The translations under genes and the position numbers were made by a program. This document shows, piece by piece, positions 22,301 through 32,485 of a stretch of DNA of 64,000 nucleotides. Positions within the stretch are counted from its first letter, which is position 1, and each line of letters begins with the position of its first letter. Origin of the DNA: Hyphodiscus hymeniophilus (Eukaryota > Ascomycota > Leotiomycetes > Helotiales > Hyphodiscaceae); the NCBI GenBank assembly GCA_016508695.1, contig VNKQ01000018.1, forward strand, positions 930,001 to 994,000, given 5' to 3'. The notes under the pieces are model-generated. The model was not told the DNA's origin, did not search any database, and was given only the letters and a program-made list of their open reading frames with translations.

Positions 22301-23800
22301 ATATGCCAGGGAATCAAGACAGGCTATTATATGTTAACGGAGAATTTGGAGATCCAAGTCGTTTGTCTTACGTTTATCTTCGGCAATCATCTCGTCCAGT
22401 ATCTCTGATTCCACTTTGTCAGAACGATTCGGGGGTAGTTTGCGATACAGCTAGGTCAAAACTGACTATTCGTCGCTTTTGAGGCGGCTTCACGAAGCCT
22501 ATACAGTACGTCTTTGTAATTCTCGTCCGCTTCGTTATCAAACCGACATATGGTTCTATGGTCGCAGCCATCCATATGTTTGATTGCTTCACGCGGATCG
22601 TCCATGATCGCGGAATTCTCGTCAACAATCTAGGAGACAACATCAATCAGCATTCAGCAGGCAGAATGGACTTGGAAAGTGGAACCTACCAGTTCTTTAA
22701 GGTTCAACATAGTCTTTTTCTCAACAAAGGACACCATCCTCAAGTCAGGTATAGTTTTCCTGAAACTAGTGGATATGTCTTTCAAAGCTTTCGACTCCTT
22801 TTCTAGGGGATTAAGCAGATCCGATCTCACTGTTGGGGATAGTCCGATGCCTTTGGTTGGGAAATTGGCAATTGATGCCATTCTTGTCAGCATCTTGACA
22901 AATTTAGCTCCACGGTGTGGCGTGGCAAAGAACAAGATGTCGGTTGTGGACTTGAGGATCAAGCCAAACTCGTCGCTTTCGTTTTTCGCCATTATCAGCG
23001 CCTGTTGTCTCTACGGTCAGATTCAAAGCGAGTTGCTCTACGGCGAGAGATCATACCTGCTTCACAACGATTCCCCCCATACTATGGCAGATAAAAATGA
23101 TGGGTCGTCGTCTCATCTATCTCAATTAGCTCTATTACCCACCAACCAATTTTGGGGCGGAATCGACACATACCGCAAGGTCGTTTCGTTCACGCTTTAG
23201 CCTATCCAATAACCCTCTAGCGAACGTTCCAATATCACCCTTCTCTCTCGAAAACAAAACATCTGCAGGGTAGCCATACGAGAATACTCTTGCTCCGGGA
23301 AACTGGCTTGGTAGAAAGTCCTGTAGCCAAAATGCACCATTCGGTGATGTCCATGTGTCATAAGCACTCCCCGTTATACCATGAACAGCAACAATGTCGA
23401 CTGGATACGTGTTTTCGATCTCTAGCGAGTCTGGATGTACAGATAGGGGATTGAGGAGGAACAGCCCCCATTTCTGTGTGGGGGACGGAACTTTCGTCGA
23501 GGGGCTGGGCCGTGTTTGTTGCAAGCCTCGAGGGCTTCTCGGATCAGTTCGTACGCCATCTTGAGGAAGCTGCACAGCTTCCTGTGGGACTACAGGTGCC
23601 GTTCTCGAGATGACCGTTTGGTTTGGAGATGAAATCGGTCGTGAAAGCGCAACGCTCGTGCTGGGTCCATCCTGCCGAGTTGCAGAATGGGTGTTTTGCC
23701 TGAGCAATCCAGCCAACATTGATCTCATATCTGTACAACGAAGGTAATCAGCGGCATCCCTATTGGCATTGAGTTCAACTTGTAGGAGAGAAGTGGGCAT
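19328..23800 (-). CDS. NLR-like protein: SesB-type hydrolase - NACHT - ankyrin repeats (six exons)
   Basis: A STAND receptor-like protein of the fungal class linked to nonself recognition and regulated cell death. Exons in coding order: 23800-23174, 23116-23057, 23001-22690, 22629-22510, 22450-22372 and 22323-19328, giving 1397 residues. A Pro/Ser-rich leader precedes an alpha/beta-hydrolase: VHGITG (139-144) and nucleophile elbow CHSMGG with Ser about 221, then ATPHRG. NACHT follows with P-loop GKPGSGKST (449-457) and Walker B IFVDALDE (556-563). From about residue 917 to the end lie about 14 regular 33-residue ankyrin repeats. Start is uncertain: ATG 23800 or ATG 23728 with a possible 5' intron ending just before it. 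The 22451-22509 intron is inferred from frame and is the weakest join. No broken motif was seen, so the gene appears intact. Confidence 0.85.
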
Positions 23801-25109
23801 GCAGACCTTTCGCCTCAACAATCTCAGAGATCCGGATACAACGTCGAGAAGGGCTGGGCGCTTACGGGAGTCTACGAAAGGACCTCAAGCAAGTACAAAA
23901 GCAAGAATCAAAACTTGCGAACAGAAGACAGGTTGAGCGGAGACTCGTACACGCACTTATGAAACGAGGGACCGTTCATATATGAGAGAAGAGGCAGCCA
24001 AGGCAACCTGAGCTGTGCAGGCACAGCCCGGCCGTCTGCCTGCAGCTCATCGAGTTTGAGAAAACCAACATCTTCTGTCCAGGGCGCGTCCGGGGACGAT
24101 TCTGGTGATTGGCGTTGCAGGCGCTCAGTGCCTGGTGTGGCTCATGCATGCTGAAGCAGGGGTTCAGAGCTGGGGGTCGTTTTTTCGTACTTTACCTCCT
24201 TGATTAAGATCAGCAAACGACTTGGAGGGAAATGGTTTTGATCTTGACGGCTAAGTGGCTTCTTGCGTGAGCGTAAGTTAATGGTATGCCGCTATTTTGG
24301 ATATCAATGGTTAAGTTTCTTTGCCTGTAATTCTCCGCGTTTGTCACAAGCTACCGGATAAGATGTGTCATCAACCCTCACCATGCACCAGATGCTGTCT
24401 TGGAATGCACGCTGGATACGGTGAGGCTGGAATTTTGGTGAAGTTAGGAATGGTGACAATATGGTCGAATAGATACTCACCGGCAGAATGAAATCATCCA
24501 ATGCCATGTTTATTCATCTTGAGCGTACATTAGACTTCTTTGTGTCATTTTGAAAGGCGGGTTGCAGCAGCTGAGTGATGCTGTTTCGCTCTGCAATCTG
24601 CATTTGAGCCTGGAATTTCCAAGGCGATTGTATGATAGAGACATTAGTGCTCCTAACAACGAGACTTATCATGTATTAGATTAAGACAGTCTTCAAGCAG
24701 CGACTGTAATCGCCATTTCAACTTCTCTCTGGCACTTCTTTGACTGAAGGCAAGTTATCTTGGATGGCAAGGCACAACCAATCAGCTTGTACATGACGGA
24801 GAAACTTGAAACATATAATGTAGTGAGAGGAGACGAAAGTACTTTCTCTGTTTGCTTAGCCATATCGCTGAAGCGCCAATCTTTTCATGTTCTTCGAGTT
24901 TTTCGAGTATTCCTTGTTACCCTGGACGTCTTGTCTCCGTCACTGAGCTCCCTCCTAAACGACGTTTCGAGCCAGATATTGTCCTACTTTGCCTACTATG
25001 GACGCCGCGACTCCTATTGGTAATCTCGCCCCTGCATCTGCAATGTAAAACTTTGCAACCAATTTCTTGACCTTGGACTACGAAGGCGTTACAATACTTT
25101 GCTCTGGGA
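23801..25109. other. Intergenic upstream of the NLR-like gene
   Basis: 1.3 kb. The first 300 bp likely holds the NLR promoter and leader. From about 24500 on, the base composition turns AT-rich. Frames at 24760-25070 overlap in two phases and resemble no family; they may be decayed upstream parts of the F-box relic that follows. Confidence 0.4.
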
Positions 25110-25682
25110 TTGAGCTGGGAATTGGAGAATTTAAGTCAGGAAACTTTCCTGGGAAGCGAGTTTGTTTCGGTGCTCGACCGACATCAGAACACGCTGGAAG
25201 ATTTGGCCATCGCAGCGGAATCTAGCACAATCCACGACTGGACCTTCAGAGTTCCTACTCTAGATGGCTTCCAAAAGCTTCTAAAACTAGCAGTGCTTGA
25301 AACATTTATAATAATTTCTAATTTAAATAATTTCATATCTCTGCCACGGGGTTTAGAAGAGTTGTAACTGCAGTACTTCACTAGTGACAGCGAGATAGAG
25401 GGCAGGAAATGTTTGAGTAGGATTCAACGTCTATTGTCGGACTTAGACGTGAAATACCCGTCTTTGAAGAGAATCGTATACTGGCATTCGCAGGCTCTGG
25501 AGAATGTGGATGACAATATTTTTGATTACAAGAAGGTACTTGGTGACTTTGAGCTGGATTTGCATAGTCTTATAAAGGATTTCCAAGAAGCCGGTGTGGA
25601 CTTGGAAATATGTGGGGCCGAATGGTTGAGACTACACCCTTGGCGGAAGGCAGATGGGGAACTGTGGAAGCAACAATTTTAG
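25110..25682 (+). pseudogene. Decayed F-box-family gene, C-terminal part with nonsense codon
   Basis: One open frame interrupted by TAA at 25365-25367. It reads GLEEL-stop-LQYFTSD, whereas the related gene at 26253 has LEELQLQY at the same place (codon cag). The gap therefore matches a CAA-to-TAA change. Further shared patterns are TLEDLAIA versus TMEELAIV, YPSLKRIVYW versus LPKLKKLIWW, and GVDLEICGAEW versus GVDFVFCGESH. No F-box is visible upstream, so the N-terminal half is lost or unrecognisable. The surroundings are AT-rich. Most likely a degraded paralogue of the neighbouring F-box gene. Confidence 0.65.
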
Positions 25683-26252
25683 TGCACTATGAATCTATGA
25701 TTGAATTTACGGTGGGAGTGGTCTGAATCGGGGAAGTTCAATCAAAAAATGAATACCTAGACTGAGATTACAACTTGTGCAAGTTGTGCATAACCCCAGA
25801 AGGCAAAGTCTCTAAGCCTGCTTTAATTTGTGGGAGAGTTACTTTTTGTTCAATCAAAGATGAGCACGTGAGCTTTCATAATCCTGCATTGTATGAGCTT
25901 TTAATCCAATTGAAATTACCGAAATCTCTTTTGTTCTTTGTCACATATATTGAACCATTCAACTATATATTGTACAATACAAAGACCGGAGAAGGGAACA
26001 TCTGCAATTCATGTACTGAAGATTATCAATAAAGGTAATTTGATATTTCTTACGTATACTGCGCTGCCAAATGCCTGTTCCAATCATTGAACACTAGACA
26101 TGCTTTTCCACATCCCGTCCTTATAAACCATAGCCTTGACTTTATATTATCTGTATTAATAACTGGTCAATGATCAATATTACGTCCTCTACATCCTCAA
26201 CAGAGATAACGACTCACTTGATTTATTAGCTTGGGAGTATCACATCATCATC
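25683..26252. other. AT-rich spacer between the two F-box copies
   Basis: 570 bp, rich in A and T, with one short frame (25775-26032) that resembles nothing known. The final 100 bp should be the promoter and leader of the 26253 gene. Nothing else is supported. Confidence 0.4.
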
Positions 26253-27423
26253 ATGACATCTCCAAGTCTCAACGGTCTTCCTGATGAGCTTCTAGAAGAA
26301 ATATTCTCCCACCTTCCCCAGACAATCCCAAATCTAGTTCAGGTCGCGCTTGTTTCTCACCGGTTTCTACAGCTGGTCCAACCTCTTATGTACCGCGACA
26401 TTGATTTTAATCTCTCAGATCACGATTCACTCGTCAAAGCCAACCAAATCATGGATCTTTTGCTCCGCAAAAACTCCCCACTTTGTCGACACACGCGTGC
26501 CTTGCGTGTAACATCGCCTACATACTCTGTAACATTAGGGTTCTGTAGGGTTTGAAGGCGATGGAAGTCTCGTAGCACTTTTCCCAAGCTTGCGAAAAGT
26601 CTGCGTTCGCTTTGGGTTACCGCTCGCACAGCCTGCATTGCGCACAGTACAGCCCACCAAGATGCTCACAACAGTCAAGGTTGAATTCCCGGGCCATGAT
26701 GGTTCGAACTCATGGATACACATCCCATGGCTGAGAAGCGATGAGCAGGTGGCCTTCCGAATAATTGCTCAAAAGCTTGACAATTGTTGGTTGCGTCACC
26801 TGGAAGTAAAGAATCTTGGTGGCACAGATCTGTCTTATGCAGAGCTTGAGCGTGTTTTTCCAGCCTCCAGCAGCGGCACATCTCCCCTCACAGCGCTCCA
26901 TATCAATGAATACCAAAGCCGTATCAATAGTCGATTGGCACTTATTTTGAAGGCTCCCAAAGGGCTGGAGCGACTTGCTCTCAATCAAGGACATTGGGCA
27001 CCGTGGACGTTCGGCAATGACGGAGAAGGTAAGCAGTTTATCTCAGCTTTACAGCAACATGCAGGAACAATGGAGGAACTAGCCATCGTTAGCTGGGCAA
27101 TATACTATGCCGTTTCATTCCAACCATGCTGTCTGCCCCTATTCCAGAATCTCCGGAGACTGGCGATACCAGAGTCCTTCATGACCAACGACTCGGGCGA
27201 TGATCATTGGGGCGCTGATGGGTCTCGAAATGGTCACCTTGCTTTTATGCCACCGAATCTAGAGGAGTTGCAGTTGCAGTACACTGTTTGGGAGGCTGAG
27301 GTAGGGATATTCGGCACGAAATACAGCAGAATGCAAAATCTCATTGGCAGCCTAAACAGCTCATTGCCAAAACTGAAGAAGCTTATATGGTGGCAGCTGT
27401 ATCCTGAGTGGCCTCATCTCTAG
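26253..27423 (+). CDS. F-box protein (two exons), apparently shortened by an in-frame TAG
   Basis: Predicted substrate adaptor of an SCF ubiquitin ligase. Exon 1 (26253-26505) and exon 2 (26549-27423) give 375 residues; the 43-bp intron was set by restoring CRHTRALR-FEGDGSLVALFPSLRKV. The F-box is at residues 7-50 (LNGLPDELLEEIFSHL, then FLQLVQPLMYRDI). The rest is a leucine-rich, weakly repeated substrate region of the kind common in Pezizomycotina. The frame stays open after TAG 27421-27423 for 89 more codons to 27693, and that extension aligns with the decayed copy at 25110. The gene probably once ended at 27693. Whether the 375-residue product works is unknown. Confidence 0.65.
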
Positions 27424-27693
27424 GCAATTTTCCACCAATTCAGACGCGACTGTCGTACATTAGGGGTCGATTTCGTCTTCTGTGGTGAAAGCCACTTTTC
27501 TGAGACCCCATTGGGAGCTAGATGGAATCTCTATATCTTGGAGACGACACCCATCAAGGGGAGATGGTTACCCGTCCCGTCTGGAGATGAGACGGGTAGC
27601 TCTGGCAACAGAGTAGAATCTGAATGGGCTATCAAACTCTACGATACCGAGCTTGACAGCTCTGACAATCCTGAAAGCTCTGACAATCCATAG
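27424..27693 (+). pseudogene. Read-on segment of the F-box gene after the premature stop
   Basis: Same frame as exon 2 of the F-box gene, open for 89 codons and ending TAG 27691-27693. It begins AIFHQFRRDC and includes GVDFVFCGESH, matching GVDLEICGAEW in the 25110 copy. The last codons hold a short SSDNPE-SSDNP duplication. It is seen as the former C-terminus. Confidence 0.6.
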
Positions 27694-28155
27694 AATACCA
27701 GACTGTAAATGCAACTCTCTTTATTTTAGTTAAGAGCCCTTCTTAACTCGATTGAACGACCTAAGACCAACTACGTGCCTCTTACAGTTGTTATATTTGG
27801 TAGATATTGTTGTTGTAACGTCTATCCTTGTCCGTGTCTCATAGTATTCAATTAATTGGATGCATCCAAAGGCGGGGAACCGTGCAAAGCGAAAATCACG
27901 AGGATAGTCACGGCCCAGGAAACACTGGTCCCAGCACCACTTCCCGTCAGATAAGTCGAAGTAGCAATCGATGCACACAGTATCGAGGCTAGCCTTATTT
28001 TTGGTTCCCGTAACTTAGAAATGTTATTTTACAGCATTAAAATATCCATAAGCACACATGCTCTAGTCTATTACAAATCCTCAATTTCCCATCGCGTACC
28101 TGATGTATAAAAGCTTGTAACCAGAAACCACAACCAATCATTGAAACCCAAAATA

Positions 28156-28850
28156 TCATCCCACGTGAGGTACTTCTGCTACTAGCGTTGCTACATATGC
28201 GCTGGGTGGTAGGAACAACAAGCAACGAAAAACTTCCACTATAATGCAAAGCCTACAAAGCAAGAACACAATGGCAAGAGTTCGCGAAAAATTGACGATG
28301 GACCCGTAAAGCCATTTGTACCACTGGCAATCTTCGAATCGATCAAGTATCGTAAAAAGCCCAATATATAAGGGAGCACCAATTGTCAAAGACACAGCTG
28401 CTCCTCGCCATAAGACTTAATTCAGCTAATGTTGGGTGCACGTGTAGGCTGTAGCGCGTGGTGTCGATATTGGCCTTTGAATGCACGAGGTAAGATCCAT
28501 CGTTTTTCGTGCGGCTGGAGAGGAGGCCTATGTTGTCGCTGTGCCTGGCGTTTCGAAGTACCTGAAATCTCGAGCTTACTGCGCTCTTGCTCAGAGATTC
28601 TGTGGGCATGGAAGTTCCCAACACCAACTCTAAGCCTCTAAGTGACACTCGTGGTAAATGGTAATCTTTCCAAACCTATAAGTTGTAGGTAAAGTGCCCT
28701 ACCGTTCTTGGAGTTTGTCATCAGGTCTGATTCGAAGTCGGTAAAGATGCAGGTAATCTGGAGGAGTAATTCGTTGAATGCAAGGCTAACGCAGAAACTC
28801 ATGTTTGTTCCTTAGGGAGGCTTCTAGCACGTGACTTAGATCACATGATA
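28156..28850 (-). pseudogene. Possible relic of a fungal integral-membrane protein
   Basis: The clearest piece (28395-28156, minus) has two hydrophobic helices and ends FLPPSAYVATLVAEVPHVG. This resembles the conserved C-terminus of a family of uncharacterised fungal membrane proteins, where a line such as LPP-AY-TTW is followed by a proline-histidine end. Upstream minus-strand frames (28648-28430 and about 28820-28650) might be earlier exons, but no set of splice sites gave a convincing full protein. The family match is from memory of patterns and is weak. Confidence 0.3.
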
Positions 28851-30343
28851 TAGCAAGCTTTTGTATTGAGGCTTTCAGAGTAACAACCACTCAAGGAACG
28901 TTAAGACACGAAGATACCAGGGGGCTTTGAAGTGGGGGGACGCGTGGACTTGCATCTACTTCAGGTCGGAGATGTCAAATCATGCGGCAGTCAAACGAAT
29001 CCGGGGTGTTTGTTAATCCAACGTACATCTGCTCAGCCACACTCGATCCCTCGGATGTGCGCCATCACCCTTCTGCGTGACGACGACACCAAACGCATAT
29101 GGCGACCCTTGGGAGGCTGGGCAGATATGTATTCGAATGAAAAGGAAAGAAGGAAGCAAAGAATCAACGGGCAGTCATGTCTTAGTCGGGACTTTGACTG
29201 GTGTTTGAGCAGATGTGGCTGAGCAGTACGTGGATCTTGGGGATGATATCTAACACTTGTTCAAGATGTATTAGTGTCCGAGTCCTATGATAGGATTACT
29301 GAAAATAGAGGGAGCTATTATAGAGATATCTTTGGTTGTTAGTTAAGAAGGCAATAATAGAAAGGTATATAAAAAGAAGGCACTTATAAAGAGAGATAAT
29401 AACCATAGAGCCAAGTTGGACTCTTTCTTCTCTGATGCGTTGGATGTTTCAATGCCAAGACTGATTTGAGATGGTGGCGGTCGGCAAGCGCCGGTAGTCA
29501 TCCAACTCAGGGGCTAACTCACTGACAAGTAAGTGGTCGCGACAAGGGCCTGATGCAGCGACGAGTCCGGGATTGTCGGCAAAGGATCTTCTTCTTTGTT
29601 GCGTATTCGACCAGCATGGAGAGACGATTACGCGGACATCATGAAGCTTGAACCTACTTTGTATGAGAGAAAATAAGAGAATTTAACTGAATTTCACTCG
29701 TTAGATGAGAAGGAGATGCGCCATTTTAAGAGCGACTGGGAGAAAGAAGTGAATGAATGCAGACAGTACGCGCAGTACTTGCCTGAAACCGGACATGAAA
29801 CTCGACTCGACCCTACTACCTGAGTTCTCCCTCCAAGCAGCAAGCAGATCGTAGTGGAGCGACTACTCAAACGGTCGAATCCCTCAGGTATTATTGTACG
29901 TGCATACGCACCTATTTACCTACCTTTGCTTGCGTCCTTTGTCTTTGCTCCATTCACTCAATTCACTCAATTCAGTTCAGATCAACCTTATACCTAGAAT
30001 TCCGCTTTTTATTTATTTATTTATTTCCCTCGGAGCTCTTTCCCTCGCTCTTGATCTCGGATCTCCCTCTCCCACAGATTCCAAATCTGACTCCGCTGAC
30101 GCCGTGCACATACGCTCTCCTCTTAGCGCGCATCTCTCGCCCAAGAATATCGAGCGGTTGCTGCGTCATTGAGCCGCTTTCATTCTCCTTTATTTCATCT
30201 CACCTGCATCGCCTTCTCCACGTCGCTTTGCCAAACAACAATTCAATCCTCACTTCCGTGAGCATTCGTCTGGAGCTTCTCAATCGTTCCTCTTCGACTA
30301 CCGAGCCGATTGAATTCAACAATCAACAATCAAGAGACAACAG
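28851..30343. other. Long intergenic region upstream of the aspartic protease
   Basis: 1.5 kb without a supported gene. About 29280-29410 is an A/T- and purine-rich patch (runs such as tataaaaagaagg and ttataaagagag), possibly a mutated repeat. From 29890 to 30340 the DNA is pyrimidine-rich, as in a fungal promoter with a long 5'UTR for the gene starting at 30344. Confidence 0.45.
30011..30026 (+). repeat. (ATTT)4 microsatellite in the protease 5' region
   Basis: Four perfect ATTT units preceded by a T-run, about 320 bp before the protease start. It lies in a CT-rich leader. Confidence 0.9.
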
Positions 30344-32118
30344 ATGAAAGAAAACATGGCTCCTTTAACATCTCTCCTCCTCGCCACCCTCCTCTCTTCT
30401 GCTTCTGCAAACACCGTACAATGGGGCATCTCGCGGAATTCCGAAGTCCAGGCCCAACAGCTCGCTCGACGCTCGCTGGAGATCCAACGACGTGGCCTAG
30501 GATTGGAGGCGAGGGCGGATACCGTGGCCGTGACTTTGCTGAATGCTGTACAGGCGGGTCTATATGCTGCGAACATCAGTGTGGGAACACCACCTCAGTC
30601 TCTGCAGGTGCAGATCGATACTGGCTCCTCTGATCTCTGGATTCCGAGCTCTACCCTATCCGTTTGTGAAGATACCAGAGACGGCGGATGTCAAGGTGGA
30701 ACCTGTGAGTTGCTCAATCCAGTCCAATGATTTACAATGATCATCTGCTGACTTTGTACTCATAGTTGATTCCTCGAAATCCTCTACCTTTGATGATGTC
30801 GAAAGGAACGGCTTCAATATCTCGTACGTCGATGGAACCGGGGTAAGCGGCGACTACTTCCAAGATACCTTGACCGTCGGCGGTTCAACAGTCAAGCAAC
30901 TCGAGATGGGCTTGGCAACGGAAGGCACAATCGGCGTGGGAATTATGGGCATTGGATATAATACCACTGAAGCAAACGTTGATACTGGAAATGGGACCGA
31001 GTATGCCAATTTGCCCCAAGCGCTGCAGAATGCTGGCTTGATTAATGCGAACGCGTATTCGTTGTGGCTGGACGATCTCCGTAAGTCTCCAAATCAGGGA
31101 TCAGGATTATGTTTGAGTTGTGATACAATACTGATCTTCTCATAGAAGCAAGCACAGGATCTGTTCTGTTCGGCGGAATCGATACCAAAAAATTCACTGG
31201 CGATCTAATTTCAGTTCAAATCTACCCAACCATTGAAGGTGGCCAAAACATCTTCGCCTCCTTCTCGGTTGCATTCACATCGCTCTCTGCTACTTCATCT
31301 TCGGGAACCGACCAGGTAATTGTGCAACTATTGACACACGAAAAGTTGCTAACATCTGGCAGCTCACACCTGCAGGCTACGCCACAGCTGCGATCCTCGA
31401 TTCGGGAACAACAATCACCCTCCTCCCCGATGACATCGCTCAACAGGTCTTTCAAGAGCTGGGCGCAGAAGTAAGCCAAGAACTAGGGGCAACCGTCGTC
31501 CCTTGTGCGTTAGCAGACAAGAACGGAACTCTGAACTACGGATTCGGGGGTGTAGGAGGCCCAGTCATCTCCGTCGCAGTCTCCCAACTCGTCCTCCCCC
31601 TCTCCCTTCCCAATGGCCAGGTCCCAACCTACTCAAACGGCGATCAAGCCTGCTCACTTGGCATCCAAGCTGCTGGCAACCTTCCTGTCCTTTTCGGTGA
31701 TACATTCCTGCGCTCTGCATACGTAGTGTACGATTTGGATAACAACCGTATCGCTCTCGCACAAACCGATTTCAACGCCACAGACAGCAATATTGTCGCA
31801 TTCGAGAGTGGTGGGGCTGCCATTCCGTCTGCCACCAGCGCCCCGAATGAGGCTGCTGTCACGCAGACTGCTAGTGGTATTCCCAAGATTGGCGTCACGG
31901 CTACGGCCACTGGTAACGGTGGCGCGGCAACTTTCAACCCAACGGCCACGGGATTGAGCGCTGCGGGCGGATTTACCGGAACCAGCACATCGACTTCTTC
32001 AAGCAAGAAGGGCGCCGGTGCTGCAGGTGCACAGCCTTTCCAATGGAGTGCTGTTGTAGTCGGAGGTATCACGCTGCTGGGTATGGGGCTAGGAGGAGAA
32101 ATTTTTGCTGTTTTGTAG
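30344..32118 (+). CDS. Secreted or GPI-anchored pepsin-type aspartic protease (four exons)
   Basis: Family A1 endopeptidase, predicted to enter the secretory pathway. Exons 30344-30704, 30766-31080, 31146-31315 and 31363-32118 give 533 residues (529 if the second Met at 30356 is used; that start leaves a shorter signal peptide). Order: signal peptide, propeptide with a dibasic RR near 42-43 and 49-50, first active-site DTGS (Asp92), flap region with YVDGTGVSGDYF, and second site DSGTT (Asp about 295). The C-terminal 120 residues are Thr/Ser/Ala/Gly-rich and end in a hydrophobic stretch, the layout of yapsin/OpsB-like proteins tethered by a GPI anchor or a membrane helix. Introns are 47-65 bp with canonical ends. 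Acid extracellular or cell-wall proteolysis is the likely role. Confidence 0.92.
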
Positions 32119-32485
32119 TGGTCATTGGATCATTCATGCTCTGGATCAGCATTGCATTCTTGGCGTTTGGGTAGAGGAGTCTGCTTTGGAGCATCTGTCC
32201 AAGCAGAAAAATATGTGTGTACACTACTTAATTAGGAGATAGAGCAAAATTCAAATGATAATGACGTTACGACCGCTTCCTACCTTAACTTATAACCTTC
32301 AAAACTGCCGAAGGCAGAGAAAGTACTTCCCATATTACAGGACCAAAAGATAAAGAGGCAATTGTTTTGTATGTGTGTGGTCAATCTCAACACGATTCAG
32401 ACTATTTCCCAGCCTTCTTCTTCTGTTGAGTGTCCATCCTCTCGGACGTTGTCGCCTACGTCTTGAAACGTCCAGCTCCATATGC
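32119..32485. other. Short spacer between convergent genes
   Basis: 367 bp holding the 3' ends of the protease (plus) and the STAND-ankyrin gene (minus). Nothing else seen. Confidence 0.5.
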
